A DNA stretch of 64,000 nt from Sycobia sp. Sy_11 (taxonomy: Eukaryota > Arthropoda > Insecta > Hymenoptera > Epichrysomallidae): contig JACCIC010000143.1 in assembly GCA_018907035.1 (NCBI GenBank), forward strand, positions 1,028,501 through 1,092,500. Reading direction: 5' to 3'. Below the pieces are notes generated by a model. It saw only the letters and a list, made by a program, of their open reading frames with translations. It ran no database searches and was not told where the DNA came from. Below, one piece after another: positions 38,265-49,175 of the stretch (the first letter of the stretch is position 1; each line of letters starts with the position of its first letter). Position numbers and translations under genes: made by a program.

Positions 38265-39790
38265 ATCAAAATGTTTTCCGTCATTTTCTACTAATTGTTC
38301 CCGTCTTTCTGCGAAAATGGCCATACCGTGGTAAAAGAACGATGGCGGTGTTGAGGCGATTAAATCATCCATAAATTCTCGCAGTTCCTGAACATGTCGA
38401 AGGTGCGTATCAACGAGGTCGTGCTGCATCGATCTGAATAGGTGGTAATCAGAAGGTGCTATGTCTGGCGAGTACGCTGGATACGGCAACATTTCTCATT
38501 CGAGCTCCAACTAAGTGTTTTTGACGACTTTCATAACATGTGGCCGAGCGTTGTCATGCAAGAGAATGACTGCACCAATTGTTAACAATTACTGATGTAT
38601 ATTCGATCAATTTCTGTTGGAAATCATTCAGTTGGTATTTGTACACCTCGGTAGTGACGGTTCATTCGATTGTAGCAGCTAATAGTAGAGCACACCCTGT
38701 TGGTCCCACCAAATGCACGGCAATATCTTTTGGCCGTCGATGTTAAGTTTTGATGTGGACAGTTGGCTTGGGTTCACCCATGACTTTTTGCGCTTAGGAT
38801 TGTCATAGTAGATCCACTTTCCATCATCAGTTACAATACGCCATAGAAAAATCTTCCTTTTTGCCTGGCAAGCAGACAGTACGATGTTGTATCGATTGAC
38901 AATTGCATTTGCTATCAAATCGTATGGCATCCATTTTCTTTTTTTGAGAATCTTTTCTACCACATGTAAACGTTTGCCAACTGCTTTGTCACTAAATCCT
39001 AACTTATTAGCGAGTTTTTCTGCGTTGAAATTGAGTTTTCGTTCAATAATGCTTGCAATTCACTATCTTCCAACTTTTTCGGCTGCTAGAACGTTCTTTC
39101 TCATTAATATCAGTGTCTCCTCTTCTAAACCACTGAAACCACTCTTTACATGTTGTAAGCGATGGAGCTTATTCGCCATAATATTCTTGAAGCAATCGAT
39201 AAGTTTCTTTTTTTTTCTTTTTTTTTTTTTTATTAAGCTTTCTCTACCCTTAATAGGGTAATTTAGCTATACATAGAGTTTACAAATTTCTTTTACATCG
39301 ATTTGATAATACATAGGATTTTGAAGCTTAAGAAAATGGTTTCTTAAATATCTATGTTGCACATATTAAAAAATTTACAAATAATACCACATATTGATTC
39401 ACTAGGTTCTTGTATTAGAAATTTAATTGAAATTGGAAGATAAATTTTATTCATTTCAAGGCTCTGAATAAGTTTTTCTCTTTCTTTATTATAAATTGGG
39501 CATTGCCAAAGAATATGATTTAGATCCTGTTTTTCATAACCACAAAAACATTCTGCACTATCTATTATATTTACACGAGCCAAGGAGTAAGCAAGATTGT
39601 AATGATTTGCTCGACATCGATTTATTGTGACTATTGCGATAAGTTTCTGCTACGAAGTTTTTCAAATCAAAATAGTACAAAAAGGCATGTCGAAAAAAAG
39701 ATTTATCATGATTCTTTTTTCACTAATAAAAAAATTATAACGTTTACACAAATGATGTTGACTATCAACTATATTTTATTGGTAAATGCT
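38265..39790 (-). pseudogene. Mariner transposase pseudogene, split by a LINE
   Basis: Minus-strand blocks: N-terminus interrupted at 39636/39209, FLWRIVTDDGKWIYYDN (first catalytic Asp region), DGQKILPCIWWDQQG, a decayed second block near 38545, YSPDIAPSDYHLFRSM (third Asp), and a C-terminus ending ENDGKHFD. Frameshifts occur around 38500-38680, and the second catalytic block is broken. Probably recently silenced compared with the older copies in this window. Confidence 0.85.
39209..39636 (-). mobile_element. 5'-truncated LINE insertion with 12-bp target duplication
   Basis: The minus strand ends in a poly(A) tail (poly(T) at 39209-39229). Coding sequence reads INRCRANHYNLAYSLARVN, then a Cys-His cluster C-CG....H.LW.CP typical of the C-terminal end of R1/I/Jockey-type ORF2. 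CGATAAGTTTCT occurs at 39197-39208 and again at 39637-39648. The uninterrupted mariner copy at 23458-23742 shows the empty site. Confidence 0.88.
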
Positions 39791-39889
39791 AAAACTAAAA
39801 AATAAGTACTAGATCCAACACATCTAACTTTTCGTACTACTTATATCGCTATCTAAACGTGAAGGTCAAAAAGTAACTTCGCTTCCTAC

Positions 39890-40330
39890 TATTTTTATCG
39901 GTATTACAGTTTTTATACAATAATATCTTATACTAATATAATATAATAATATAGTGTAACCTAATAATAAAATGAAAGTAGGATAGAATATATTCCTATA
40001 CAAAATATATTTATTTCATAAATCTAAGGGGAAAAAATTTTACTTATGTCGACTGTTTTGAATTAAATTAATAAATATTATATTTTTATCGGTATTACAG
40101 TTTTTACACAATAATATATTATACTAATATAATGACAGTGCGATTGACCTTGTTTATAATCACCCTTATATAAATATTATATAAGGGTGAAAATTATAGC
40201 ATAGTCTAATATAAACAAGGATAGTCTGATGATCATTATATTAGTATAATATATCATACTATATCATGTTATATTACATCACACTGATTTATATAGAGAA
40301 ACATGTTTTTACTTGTACACATTAAACAAT
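39890..40330 (-). repeat. Repeat inverted relative to 35400-35765
   Basis: Reversed, this segment shares TATCGGTATTACAGTTTTT, TAATATAATGACAGTG and TAGGTTACAC-like phrases with 35500-35765, and a decayed retroelement tail with 35290-35440. Part of it (40080-40200) is a second tandem copy. Confidence 0.6.
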
Positions 40331-40339
40331 ATTAGTTGC

Positions 40340-40935
40340 GTATTAAAGGGAGATACGGCTGCTATTTCTCCTTTCGCTGGTGTTCATGGGAGCTAGACGG
40401 AATAAGAACAATATATTTTTCTCGCTCCGTCTGTCAGAGCCCTTCTCTATTTACTAAACACTTGCCACGGTCGCGTTGGTATCCACGTGCATGGACGTGT
40501 TTACGCACGATTATGGACGATCTTTTAATCGTTTTCATTGCCATCGGCGCAGGCAGACGACTCAGTCGAAATTTATATTTGTCAAAACATTATGTGTGTT
40601 TGTATGTCTGTGTATTTCTTCCTATCACAGAATAGTAAATTCATTGTATTAATATCATAAATGATAAAATTTTATTGTTTAAATCTAGCTAGCTATTCTC
40701 TTTGTATTTCTCCATCGGTGAGTATTTTAATTGCATTGGATAAATTTTCATAAAGTATATTGATAATTTGATTATAGCCAACTGTCTTCAAATCTATTTA
40801 ATGCCAAGATAATTCATTTTAAGCCATTTATTTTGTGCTCTAATATGAGCTAAAGAATCAAAAGTTTCTTTAAGTCCGAATCAGTTTCATAATCGAAATG
40901 TAGGGCGGCTCGATATAGACGAGTCCAATACAATC
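40340..40935. other. Spacer, no gene seen
   Basis: Moderately GC-rich at 40330-40620, possibly an old repeat; no recognisable protein. Confidence 0.4.
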
Positions 40936-41605
40936 ACCGATAATTTAGGCTATTTTGATACATCCCTTCTCCTCAATGTGATTTTCAGTATCGCTGAAGA
41001 TTAACATAAAATTATAGTTAATATAAAGCATGAACTTGTTTTCGTCAGATTACGCAACGATTTCAACGCTGTTTTGCAAACAGCAACACTAACTATATGA
41101 AAACACGACTATGGTTGATGCCATACGTAATTGTATCAGATGAATATAAGCTTCGACTACTAAGGCAATTGGAAAATTCAATCTCTATTAGTTTTCGTAT
41201 TTGGGAGCTCTATGAATATCCTCTACATTCCTTCCCGCTACATCCAAGCACATGTGAACAGAAAAAATGACAAATCAACTGAAAAATCGGTGGTTCATCA
41301 TTCTGGGACTTCAAAAATATAGAGAAGGACAAAAAGATACAAATTCTAGTCGCATTGACCATTGTGATATCAGTAATGTGAAAGTTTTTCTCAATTCTCA
41401 ATACTATACGTACGGAAATTTAGATAATGATATTACTAATCGATATGCGATCTTGTATGATATGTATGCAAATTTTCAAAATGTCTACTACCACAATGAG
41501 TCTCAGCTTCCTTTAAAGAGAAAAGATTTACGATATTAAATGCTACTTATAGTTATTCATTAATCAAAGCAAAACGAGTCTCTCAAAAGTGCACCCGTTG
41601 ATGTA

Positions 41606-42897
41606 CGAGGTCAGACAATTAAGTAATGCAACCGTTTTCATTTCTTGGCCTGTGGTAACACTGCGAACCTGTAAGTCCGCCACCGTAGTAGTATACCTCT
41701 ATTCTCTCGATTGAGACCTTGACGGCCCTTATGAGACCATTTCTTCGTCAGCTGTTTAGTGTTTTATGACAACGCGCGAGTAGTATTTGTCATGAAAATG
41801 GAACAGAGAAATTTAGAACAACGGTGCGCGATAAAATTTTGTGCACAACTCGGTGAAACTGCACAGAAACGTATGAAAACATGCTTAAAGTATATGGTAG
41901 TGATGGCCTGAGTCGTTGTCAGGTGCTTCGGTAGTATGACGATTTTAAAACAGGCCGTGAGAACGTCAAAGACGAAGCGCGGAACGGAAGGCCAATTCAA
42001 ATTCCAACGCGAATGCGCAGCGCGTCCGCGTCCTTGTTCATCAAGACCGGCGACTAATCATTCAAATATTGGCTGACGAGTTAAATATTAACCAGGAAAC
42101 AGTTAAAAAGATTTTAACTGAAGATTTCGCCATGAGAAAACTATGCGTGAAGACGGTATCGAAGAATCTTTCAGATGAGCAAAAAGCCCACCGAATGAGC
42201 ATCGCTCAAGATTGTCTTGAGCAGATTGAAAGTGATCCTGCTCTGCTCAATCGAGTTATTACTGGTGATGAAAGTTGGTTCTTTCAATATGATCCAGAAA
42301 CTAAATGACAAAGCCAACCGTGGGTGTCCCTTGGAGCACCAAGGTCAAAGAAGGCGAGAATGAGCAAGTCCAAAGTGAAAACCATGTTCATTTGCTTCTT
42401 CCACAGCAAAAGGGTAATTAATAAAGAGTTTGTACTATTTGGACAAATCGTAAATCAAGTATTTTCTGCAATGTACTCGAAAAATTATAAACAAGGGTGC
42501 TCGGAATGCGTCCAGAAATCGCGAAGACTTAATTTCTGCATCATGATAATGCTGCTTGTCACAGTGCACTCAGTGTCTCTCAGTGTTTGGCGTCTAAAGG
42601 CATCGCCCAATTCACCGGTCATGTCACACTGCGACTTTTTCTATTTTCCCATTTGAAAAAATTCGTCAAATGTCGACATTTTAACTCCGTTGAAGATACT
42701 CAAGAATCTGTAATGAGGGTACTCAGAGAGGTCCTACAAGAAGTGTTGCAGAATTGTTACGAAAACTAGAAAACTCGCGGGAATAAATATATAGATGCGG
42801 AAGGGGAATACTTTGAAGTGAATCGCAGCGATCTACCTTAATTTTTAAATATACTTGATTTTTTAATTTTCTCGCATTACTTAATTGTCAGACCTCG
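41606..42897 (+). mobile_element. Full-length mariner (1292 bp) inserted in the capsid pseudogene
   Basis: Left TIR CGAGGTCAGACAATTAAGTA and right TIR TACTTAATTGTCAGACCTCG are near-perfect inverted repeats. TA precedes; CA follows (a single-base change of the duplicated TA). Same family as mariner A at 3476-5951. Confidence 0.92.
41798..42841 (+). pseudogene. Mariner transposase pseudogene
   Basis: Start MEQRNLEQRCAIKFCAQLGE with an N-terminal helix-turn-helix, a second helix block (ILADELNINQETVKKILTED), first catalytic block VITGDESWFFQYDPETK followed by a stop, MSKSKVKTMFICFFHSKR, a frameshifted HHDNA region near 42540, and a C-terminus ending NRSDLP. Frameshifts near 41880 and 42530 and several stops. 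Better kept than mariner A. Confidence 0.87.
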
Positions 42898-43039
42898 CAT
42901 GCCTAGAATTTGCATTAAAATATAATTTTCCACCAAATTCGTCAGCTTACTGCTTAATTTTGTATAATCGTATTGTGCAATTTCATCCTATGAGTGACGA
43001 CATTAAGAAGTTGTCAAGTGGTTAAAATAAAATAAGGTG

Positions 43040-43185
43040 TAATTAAAATTTTTTGTCAAAAGCTATTAATCAAGATGGAGAATGTGGTTAATATGGATGG
43101 GTTCGAGCAGGTTGACAATACGTATCTACTTAAAGAGCATGCCACTCAACGGTAATACAGAACCTATAGTAATTTATCCCATTAA
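43040..43185 (+). pseudogene. Short ORF start downstream of the capsid gene (adintovirus locus B)
   Basis: After the capsid stop an ATG at 43075 opens MENVVNMDGFEQVDNTYLLK, which is soon frameshifted and then cut by the piggyBac at TTAA (43182-43185). The same reading could continue at 53006 on the far side. The protein is not recognised. Confidence 0.3.
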
Positions 43186-43434
43186 AAGCCAGGAAAAACC
43201 TGGCAGAGATTTCAAGAAACGAACTATGCTATCCTTTGCATAACCAAAAAAAAAGAGTACCCGTGTTTTTTCTTTTGACAATCACAATTGTTTATAACAA
43301 ATTATTCAAACAAATAACCAAAAATATTGTAATTTTGCAAAACTGAATGCGGATATAGATTCTGCGGGTAAAAATATGACAAAAACCTATGTACAGTTTT
43401 TCTGACAGAGTTCAATTTATTAGTCTAAAACAGG

Positions 43435-44598
43435 TGCGACGAGACAATAGTCTCGCGCAGAAATCTTAATATTTGAAATAAGTCGCGAAGTCGTGAGCGG
43501 CGCGGCGCGGCGAAGGGGGAGCGCCGAAGGCTTCGTGGCGCGGTGCGGCGCGGTGATAAAGCGCCGGCAGCGGCGAGGATGAGCGAGCGCTCTCTGGCCG
43601 CAGGCGGCTCGAAGAGCAGCGGCGAGCGATAATTCGCGAATCAATTCGCGAATTCTCGCGAGCGGCGACGGCGCTGCCCAAAACTACGGCGCGGTACAGT
43701 GCGGTAAGGGGAGAGCGAGCGCTCTCTCCTAATTCTCAAATAGAGCCGCACTGATTGCAAAAATTCAGTGTGCCAGCGACCTCGAAACTGGCTTTTCGAG
43801 GGGGACCTGTCGTCGGCGCGATAGCGGGCGACAAGTTTCCGCACACTCGGGGCGAGACGCGAAAACGAAATAAATGATAATTAAAGCTTTGTAAATTTTA
43901 AATTAGAGATGATTTATTTAAAATTATGTGCATCATAAAATACATTTATTTTATGATATAATTTGTTTATTCTGTTACAGCGGATAAGGGCGACAAAGCG
44001 GGTGTTAAAGAAACGGCTGATAGCTAAGAGCCGTTTATTATAAATTATATTATTATTATTATTATTATTAAGTTTTTTTTTTTGTTTATAAATTTTTTGT
44101 TAATTTTTCTTTTTTTTTGTTAAATAAAGTTAAATAAACTTAATTAATATTTAACAAAAATTTAAATTTATTTCAGTTTCCCAAAATCCAGCAACGAAAG
44201 AAATAAAATGATAAATAAATTTATTAAAAATTTAATTCAAACTCTGGCGGGTTGAGCGAGAGTGAGAATTGAATTTTCGCGGGCTGGCGTGTACTAGAAC
44301 AAACTTGGTGGTGGGTTGAGCGACCAAGGGCCTAGGCGTGTTGAGCGTGGGCCAAAGTACAGTACACACCGTAAAAAAAAAATTAAAACAAAGATCCTTG
44401 CACAAACGAACCTAGTGGCACGTTGAGCGACTAGGGGCCGAGGCGGGTTGAGCCGGAGCCATTCGTTTATGCAAGTTAAAACGAATTGAACATAGCCTTT
44501 GGTGGGGTGAAAAGAACCCGATGGCGTGCTGAGCGATCGGGGCCGAGGCGCGTTGAGCCGGAGCACGAACTAGCCCACACCAAAGTGCTCATGTTACA
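43435..44598 (+). mobile_element. 5' LTR of the Ty3/gypsy retrotransposon
   Basis: Starts TGCGACGAGACAATAG and ends CTCATGTTACA; preceded by CAGG (43431-43434), which recurs after the 3' LTR (51352-51355). 1164 bp. Contains a GC-rich, palindrome-dense 5' part (43480-43860, for example ATTCGCGAATCAATTCGCGA), AATAAA signals near 44120 and 44201, and a hairpin array at 44241-44542, probably in U5. Nearly identical to the 3' LTR. Confidence 0.95.
44241..44542 (+). repeat. Array of hairpins with conserved loop and covarying stems
   Basis: Five hairpins with a 13-base loop of consensus GGYRBGYTGAGCG: ACTCT/AGAGT (44241-44263), CTTGGT/ACCAAG (44304-44328), GGCCTA/TGGGCC (44329-44353, one G-U pair), CCTAGT/ACTAGG (44411-44435), CCCGAT/ATCGGG (44518-44542). 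Two further loop copies end in C instead of G (44442-44454, 44548-44560) and pair less well. Confidence 0.8.
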
Positions 44599-44616
44599 TG
44601 GCGCCCGAACAGGCGA
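44599..44616 (+). promoter_or_regulatory. Primer-binding site (tRNA-Lys type)
   Basis: TGGCGCCCGAACAGGCGA directly follows the LTR end. It agrees with the classical lysine-tRNA primer site except for its last three to four bases. Confidence 0.85.
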
Positions 44617-44769
44617 ATTTCATGGACACAGTCGTGCTTATTGATGCTATTTAATCTAAAATTTTAAAAATCCTTATTAAATTTTGAATTTTGATTTATT
44701 GAACGGAATTATTTGCTGGATGGGATATATAGAGTAGAGAGCAATATTGTCAGTAGTCGAATAAAAACA

Positions 44770-45846
44770 ATGAAGGTCTCGTGGATATATAAGCTTCGTA
44801 GGGAGCAGTTGCTTATAGAATTAGCGAAATTCGAGTTAAGTCTAGACGGTAATGTTGTTCAACTCCGGCAGAGATTAGTACGATATGTAAGTCAAAATCC
44901 GGAATTTTTTAATGATAAGCCAGACGACGCGCCGGATTACGTAGAAGAGCACGACAGGACGGCCGATGAGCAGCAATTGCTCACCGAGAAATTGCAAAAT
45001 ACATCGTCTCCACTATTAGGAGAAAGTAATGTACTTCCAACACCGAATCAAATTATGGCGAATAATCCCGTTAATCCGGCGGCAAAAATAGCCGACCAGA
45101 TGAGGAAATGGAATTGCCATTTCGACGGGAAAAATGTTCACGCATTCCTGGAAAGAGTTTCGGAATTGCGTGCCGTCTACGGCCTAACAGACGCACAATT
45201 GTTGCAGGGCTTACCGGAATTATTGAGAGGCGACGCGCAACAATGGTTTCGAAATTTTGCTAGAGATATCACGTCGTGGGAGAGATTGCAAAAATTAATG
45301 AGAGAATTTTACTTACCTCCAAATGAACAACGACAGTTAGATAGGCAAATAATAGACCGAAAACAAAAATCGAAGGAGTCGATTTTAGATTACGCGAACG
45401 CCTTATGTACGTTAATGAGACGTCGCGGAGGTTTAGATATTCGTACACAATTAGACAATTTGTACGAAAATATGTTGCCTGAATTGCAATTATATGTTGC
45501 AAGAGAAAACATAGCCTCCGTAAGTGATTTAGTCCGGAAGGTAGAAATTGTACGAGAAAAATTAAATAGAATGGAAGGAGATAAAACAAAATCAACTTCC
45601 GAAAATCATCGATCATTCGTGAAACCACGAAATGCAATAATGGCAATTACGTCGTCGTACGACAAGAGTAAATGTTGCTGGCGTTGTAAGCAACAAGGCC
45701 ATACACGTTTCCAATGCAAAAATGCACAAAGAAAATTTTGCACCCGGTGTGGCAAAGACGGCGTATTTTCGCGCGACTGCAAATGCCAAAAGCCGGGAAA
45801 CGAAATTGCGGCCGGACCATCACAGGCCCGGCCGACCAACAATTAG
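44770..45846 (+). CDS. gag: Gag of the Ty3/gypsy retrotransposon
   Basis: The first ATG in frame (44770, context AACAATGA) gives about 358 residues. The N-terminus has a SAP-like motif (LRREQLLIELAKFELSLDG, then LRQRLVRY), unusual for Gag. The central region is a Ty3/gypsy capsid domain (GDAQQWFRN, SWERLQKLMREFYLP, YENMLPELQLYV). Near the C-terminus is one normal zinc knuckle (CWRCKQQGHTRFQC) and a second in which the His is Val (CTRCGKDGVFSRDC). Gag coats the genomic RNA and forms the particle in the cytoplasm. No stop or frameshift is seen. It overlaps pol by about 130 bases, with pol in the -1 frame, so pol is probably made by frameshifting. Confidence 0.93.
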   Translation: MKVSWIYKLRREQLLIELAKFELSLDGNVVQLRQRLVRYVSQNPEFFNDKPDDAPDYVEEHDRTADEQQLLTEKLQNTSSPLLGESNVLPTPNQIMANNPVNPAAKIADQMRKWNCHFDGKNVHAFLERVSELRAVYGLTDAQLLQGLPELLRGDAQQWFRNFARDITSWERLQKLMREFYLPPNEQRQLDRQIIDRKQKSKESILDYANALCTLMRRRGGLDIRTQLDNLYENMLPELQLYVARENIASVSDLVRKVEIVREKLNRMEGDKTKSTSENHRSFVKPRNAIMAITSSYDKSKCCWRCKQQGHTRFQCKNAQRKFCTRCGKDGVFSRDCKCQKPGNEIAAGPSQARPTNN

Positions 45847-48800
45847 ACTTACGCTATTTTGTAATAGCAAAAATAGGCAAAAAAAAGTATAAAGCATTAG
45901 TTGACACAGGTTCAGTTAATTCTTTTATACGGCCGGACGTGGCAAACCATTGCAAAAATAAATGCAATTGGACTGCGGTAGAAAAATCCAAAGCAGCAAT
46001 ACTGGCAAACGGTGCATTGATATCCGAAATGAATGGGATAAAAAATTATTACGTAAATCAAGAATTTTATGTAATGAATAAATTAAGTAGTAAAATTATC
46101 CTAGGAATGGATATTTTAACTAAATTGAACATCGACGTTTCATTGAAAGGAAAAAAACTTGGAAATAGTAATATATTTATAAATCAAATCTCAAGTATTC
46201 AGAACCTTCAAACAGGATTGCAAGAGTTACCAAAACAGCAAAAGAAAGACTTAGAAAGATTTATAAATACAGAAATGGAAAAATTTAATTCTATTAAAGG
46301 GGCTACGCCTTGTGTGAAACATGAAATACGACTGACGGACACTACACCATTAAAACAACGTTACCGAGCTAGAAACCCGGCAATGCAAAAAATTATCAAC
46401 GAGGAAGTTGATAAAATGATAAAAGAGGGCATAATATGACCATCAGACAGCCCATGGAGTAGTCCTGTAGTAATCGCAAGGAAAAAAGACGGCAAACCTC
46501 GATTTTGTGTGGATTTTCGCTGTTTAAATAAAATTTCGAAAAAGGATGCTTACCCCCTGCCACAAATACAATCAATTCTTGATAAGTTGCAGGGCGCACG
46601 AATACTGTCAACAATTGACCTTAAAAATGGCTATTGGCAAATTAACCTAACAGAAGAAAGTAAGCCTCTTACGGCTTTTACAGTGCCAGGACGAGGCCTT
46701 TATGAGTTCAATGTAATGCCTTTTGGTTTACATACTGCCCCAGCAACGTTTCAGAGATTGCTAGATACAATTATTACACCTGATATGGCACCAAATGCAT
46801 TTGCATATCTTGATGACATAATTATCGTCACCGAGACATACAAAGAACATAAAGAATTGCTAAAGACAGTCTTTGAAAGGTTGCGGGCTGCCAAATTAAA
46901 GCCGAATCCAGAAAAATGCAAATTTGCAAGGTCACAACTTACGTATCTGGGACACGTGGTTGATGCACAGGGAATCCGAACAGATCCTGAAAAAATTAAA
47001 GCGATTTCAGCAATACCACCACCAAAAAATCAAAAAGAATTGAAAAGATTTTTTGGAATGCTTTCCTGGTATAGGCGTTTTATTAAAGATTTGTCAAAGA
47101 CAGCAGCACCGTTAAGTATATTATTAAAGAAGAAAACAGAATGGACATGGACACAGGATCAAGCAACGGCTTTTGAAGAGCTAAAGAAAAACTTAACTGA
47201 AGCTCCTGTTTTGGCATGTCCCAATTGGAATCTGCCTTTTGTCCTGCAAACAGATGCGAGTCTGCTTGGCCTAGGCGCCGTGCTAACACAGATAGACGGA
47301 GAAAAAGAGAACGTCATAGCATATGCTAGCCGCACACTAAATCCAGCTGAAAAAAACTATTCCGTCACTGAATTGGAATGTTTAGCTGTGCGGTGGGGCA
47401 TATGGAAAATGCGCCCATATCTAGAAGGTTATCCGTTTACAGTGTTAACGGATCACCAATCATTAAAATGGTTGGAGAAGTTAGATAATCCATCAGGAAG
47501 GTTAGCACGATGGGCACTGGAATTAGCACAATGGGATTTCGATATACAGTATCGAAAAGGGACAGAAAACAACGTGGCCGACATACTATCACGGAATCCA
47601 GTCGAAATAAATGCGATATCCAAAACGGAAAATAAATGGTACGAGAAAACTTATAAATCGGTATTAGAAAATCCAAAAGATTTTCCGGATTATAGGATAG
47701 AAGGCAATAGATTGTATCGGCACATATTACACACGCTTGATTTTAATGAAACAAATGAATTAAGCGAGTGGAAAATATGCATAAGTGATACAGAAAAACA
47801 GCGAATAATGAGGGAAAACCACGATGATCCCACGGCGGGACATTTAGGAGTAGCTAAAACTTTAGCAAAATTAGCTAAAAACTACTACTGGCCAGGCATG
47901 TTCCGTGAAGCCACACGGTATGTACGCGCGTGTATAAACTGCCAAAAGCATAAAGCACAGCAGTCAGCCCCGGCGGGAAAAATGCACGCGACAAATGTAA
48001 CACAGCCATGGGAGATGGTCTCTGTTGATTTGGTGGGGCCTCTTCCACGATCGAATAACGGACACATTATGCTTCTTGTAATGCAGGATCGATTAACGAA
48101 ATGGATCGAACTACGTGCATTACGGAAAGCAACGGGTGCTGCCATAGGACGAGCAATCCAAGAACAGATTATATTACGTTTTGGATGCCCGCAAGTAATA
48201 GTGAGTGATAACGGTAGACAATTTATTTCGAATGAGTTTCGCCAAATATTAAAAAATGCGAAAATTACTCATCGAACAACGCCACCGTATTCACCCCAGT
48301 GCAATCCTGTAGAACGGGTAAATCGCACTGTAAAAACTATGGTAAAACAGTACATAGATAAGTCCCAAAAAACATGGGATAATTATCTAAACGAAATTTC
48401 ATTTGCATATAACACAGTCATGCACGATAGCACGGGTTATACGTCAGCTTATTTAAATTTCGGACGAGAGCTAAGCGCACCAGGTAGCCTGAAACAAGAA
48501 ATAGGACAACGTTCAAAATCAAAAGCAGAAGAAAGGATAAGGAATATTCAGGAAGCACTTGAGCTCGCCAAAATAAAAACGGCACAGTATTTCTCGCGAC
48601 AGAGAAAATATTATGACTTACGCCGACGCGATTGGCAGCCACGTGTTGGCGAACAAGTCCTGAAGCGTCAACACATACTGTCAAATAAGGCAAATCAGCT
48701 CAATGCAAAACTTTGCGAAAAATATAGTGGGCCATTTGCAATAATAAAGAAAGTTTCCCCAGTCATATTTGATCTGCAAGGAGCAGATGGGAAACTAATA

Positions 48801-48851
48801 GAAAAAATTCATGTCAAGGACATAAAACCGTATACCGGTTACGATACGTGA
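45714..48851 (+). pseudogene. pol: Pol polyprotein (protease, RT, RNase H, integrase), one in-frame stop
   Basis: Domains in order: aspartic protease (KALVDTGSVNSFI); reverse transcriptase with FAYLDDIII near 46800; RNase H (VLQTDASLLGLGAVL, LTDHQSLKWL); integrase with an HHCC zinc finger (GHLGVAKTL...CINCQKHK) and D,D,E catalytic residues (VSVDLVGPL, VIVSDNGRQF, PVERVNR); C-terminal GPY/F-type module (KYSGPFAIIKKVSPVIFDL). The frame stays open except for TGA at 46437-46439, at the start of the RT domain (EGII then stop then PSDSPW). Everything else looks functional, so this is either a very recent inactivating mutation or, less likely, a read-through codon. Integration of the family gives 4-bp duplications. 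Confidence 0.93.
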
Positions 48852-48956
48852 ATTTTGTAAATAATTTTGTAAAAGTGTATAATAGTGTATATTGCCGGCA
48901 ATAGTAATAAGTAAATAAGATAATTAAGTAAGCGAGATCTCTGTAAATAATTCTGT

Positions 48957-49175
48957 ATATAGCGTGTTAATCATTTAAAATAGCGAATAATTTAAAATAG
49001 CGAGTCAATAATTATGTATATAGCGTGTTAATCATTTAAAATAGCGAGTAATTTAAAATAGCGAGTCAATAATTATGTATATAGCGTGTTAATCATTTAA
49101 AATAGCGAATAATTTAAAATAGCGAGTTACAAATTTTATATAGCGAATTAATAATTCTGTATATAGCGAGTTAAT
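48957..49175. repeat. 61-bp tandem repeat downstream of pol
   Basis: Three units of TATATAGCGTGTTAATCATT followed by AAAATAGCGARTAATTTAAA and AGCGAGTCAATAATTATG start at about 48957, 49018 and 49079, then a decayed part unit. Confidence 0.9.

Larger units (their letters stand above)
38189..39886 (-). mobile_element. Mariner carrying a LINE insertion
   Basis: Ends GGAGGCTAACTTAGTTTCCG (left) and GGAAGCGAAGTTACTTTTTG (right, reversed) are inverted repeats next to TA (38187-38188, 39887-39888). Removing the LINE insertion (39209-39636 plus one target duplication) leaves about 1258 bp, a full mariner length. Fragments of the same family lie at 11391 and 23458. Confidence 0.88.
40940..43022 (+). 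pseudogene. Hexon-like major capsid protein fragment (locus B), split by a mariner
   Basis: Blocks INIKHELVFVRLRNDF, WLMPYVIVSDEYKLRLLRQL, FRIWELYEYP, RIDHCDISNVKVFLNSQYY and ITNRYAILYDMYANFQNVYY align with 16650-17325. Coding resumes on the other side of the mariner at 42898 and reads ALKYNFPPNSSAYCLILYNR to a stop near 43022, so the protein C-terminus is intact in outline. A stop near 41013 and frame changes near 41090 and 41250 break it. Adintovirus/Maverick major capsid protein by resemblance. Confidence 0.6.

Noticed and set aside
43420..43844. Arg/Ala-rich minus-strand frames, repeated at 50153-50598
   Set aside because: GC-rich LTR sequence; open by composition only.
44236..44575. Hairpins considered as tRNA or tRNA-like genes
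   Set aside because: No cloverleaf, A box or B box; stems of 5-6 bp with a 13-base loop only.
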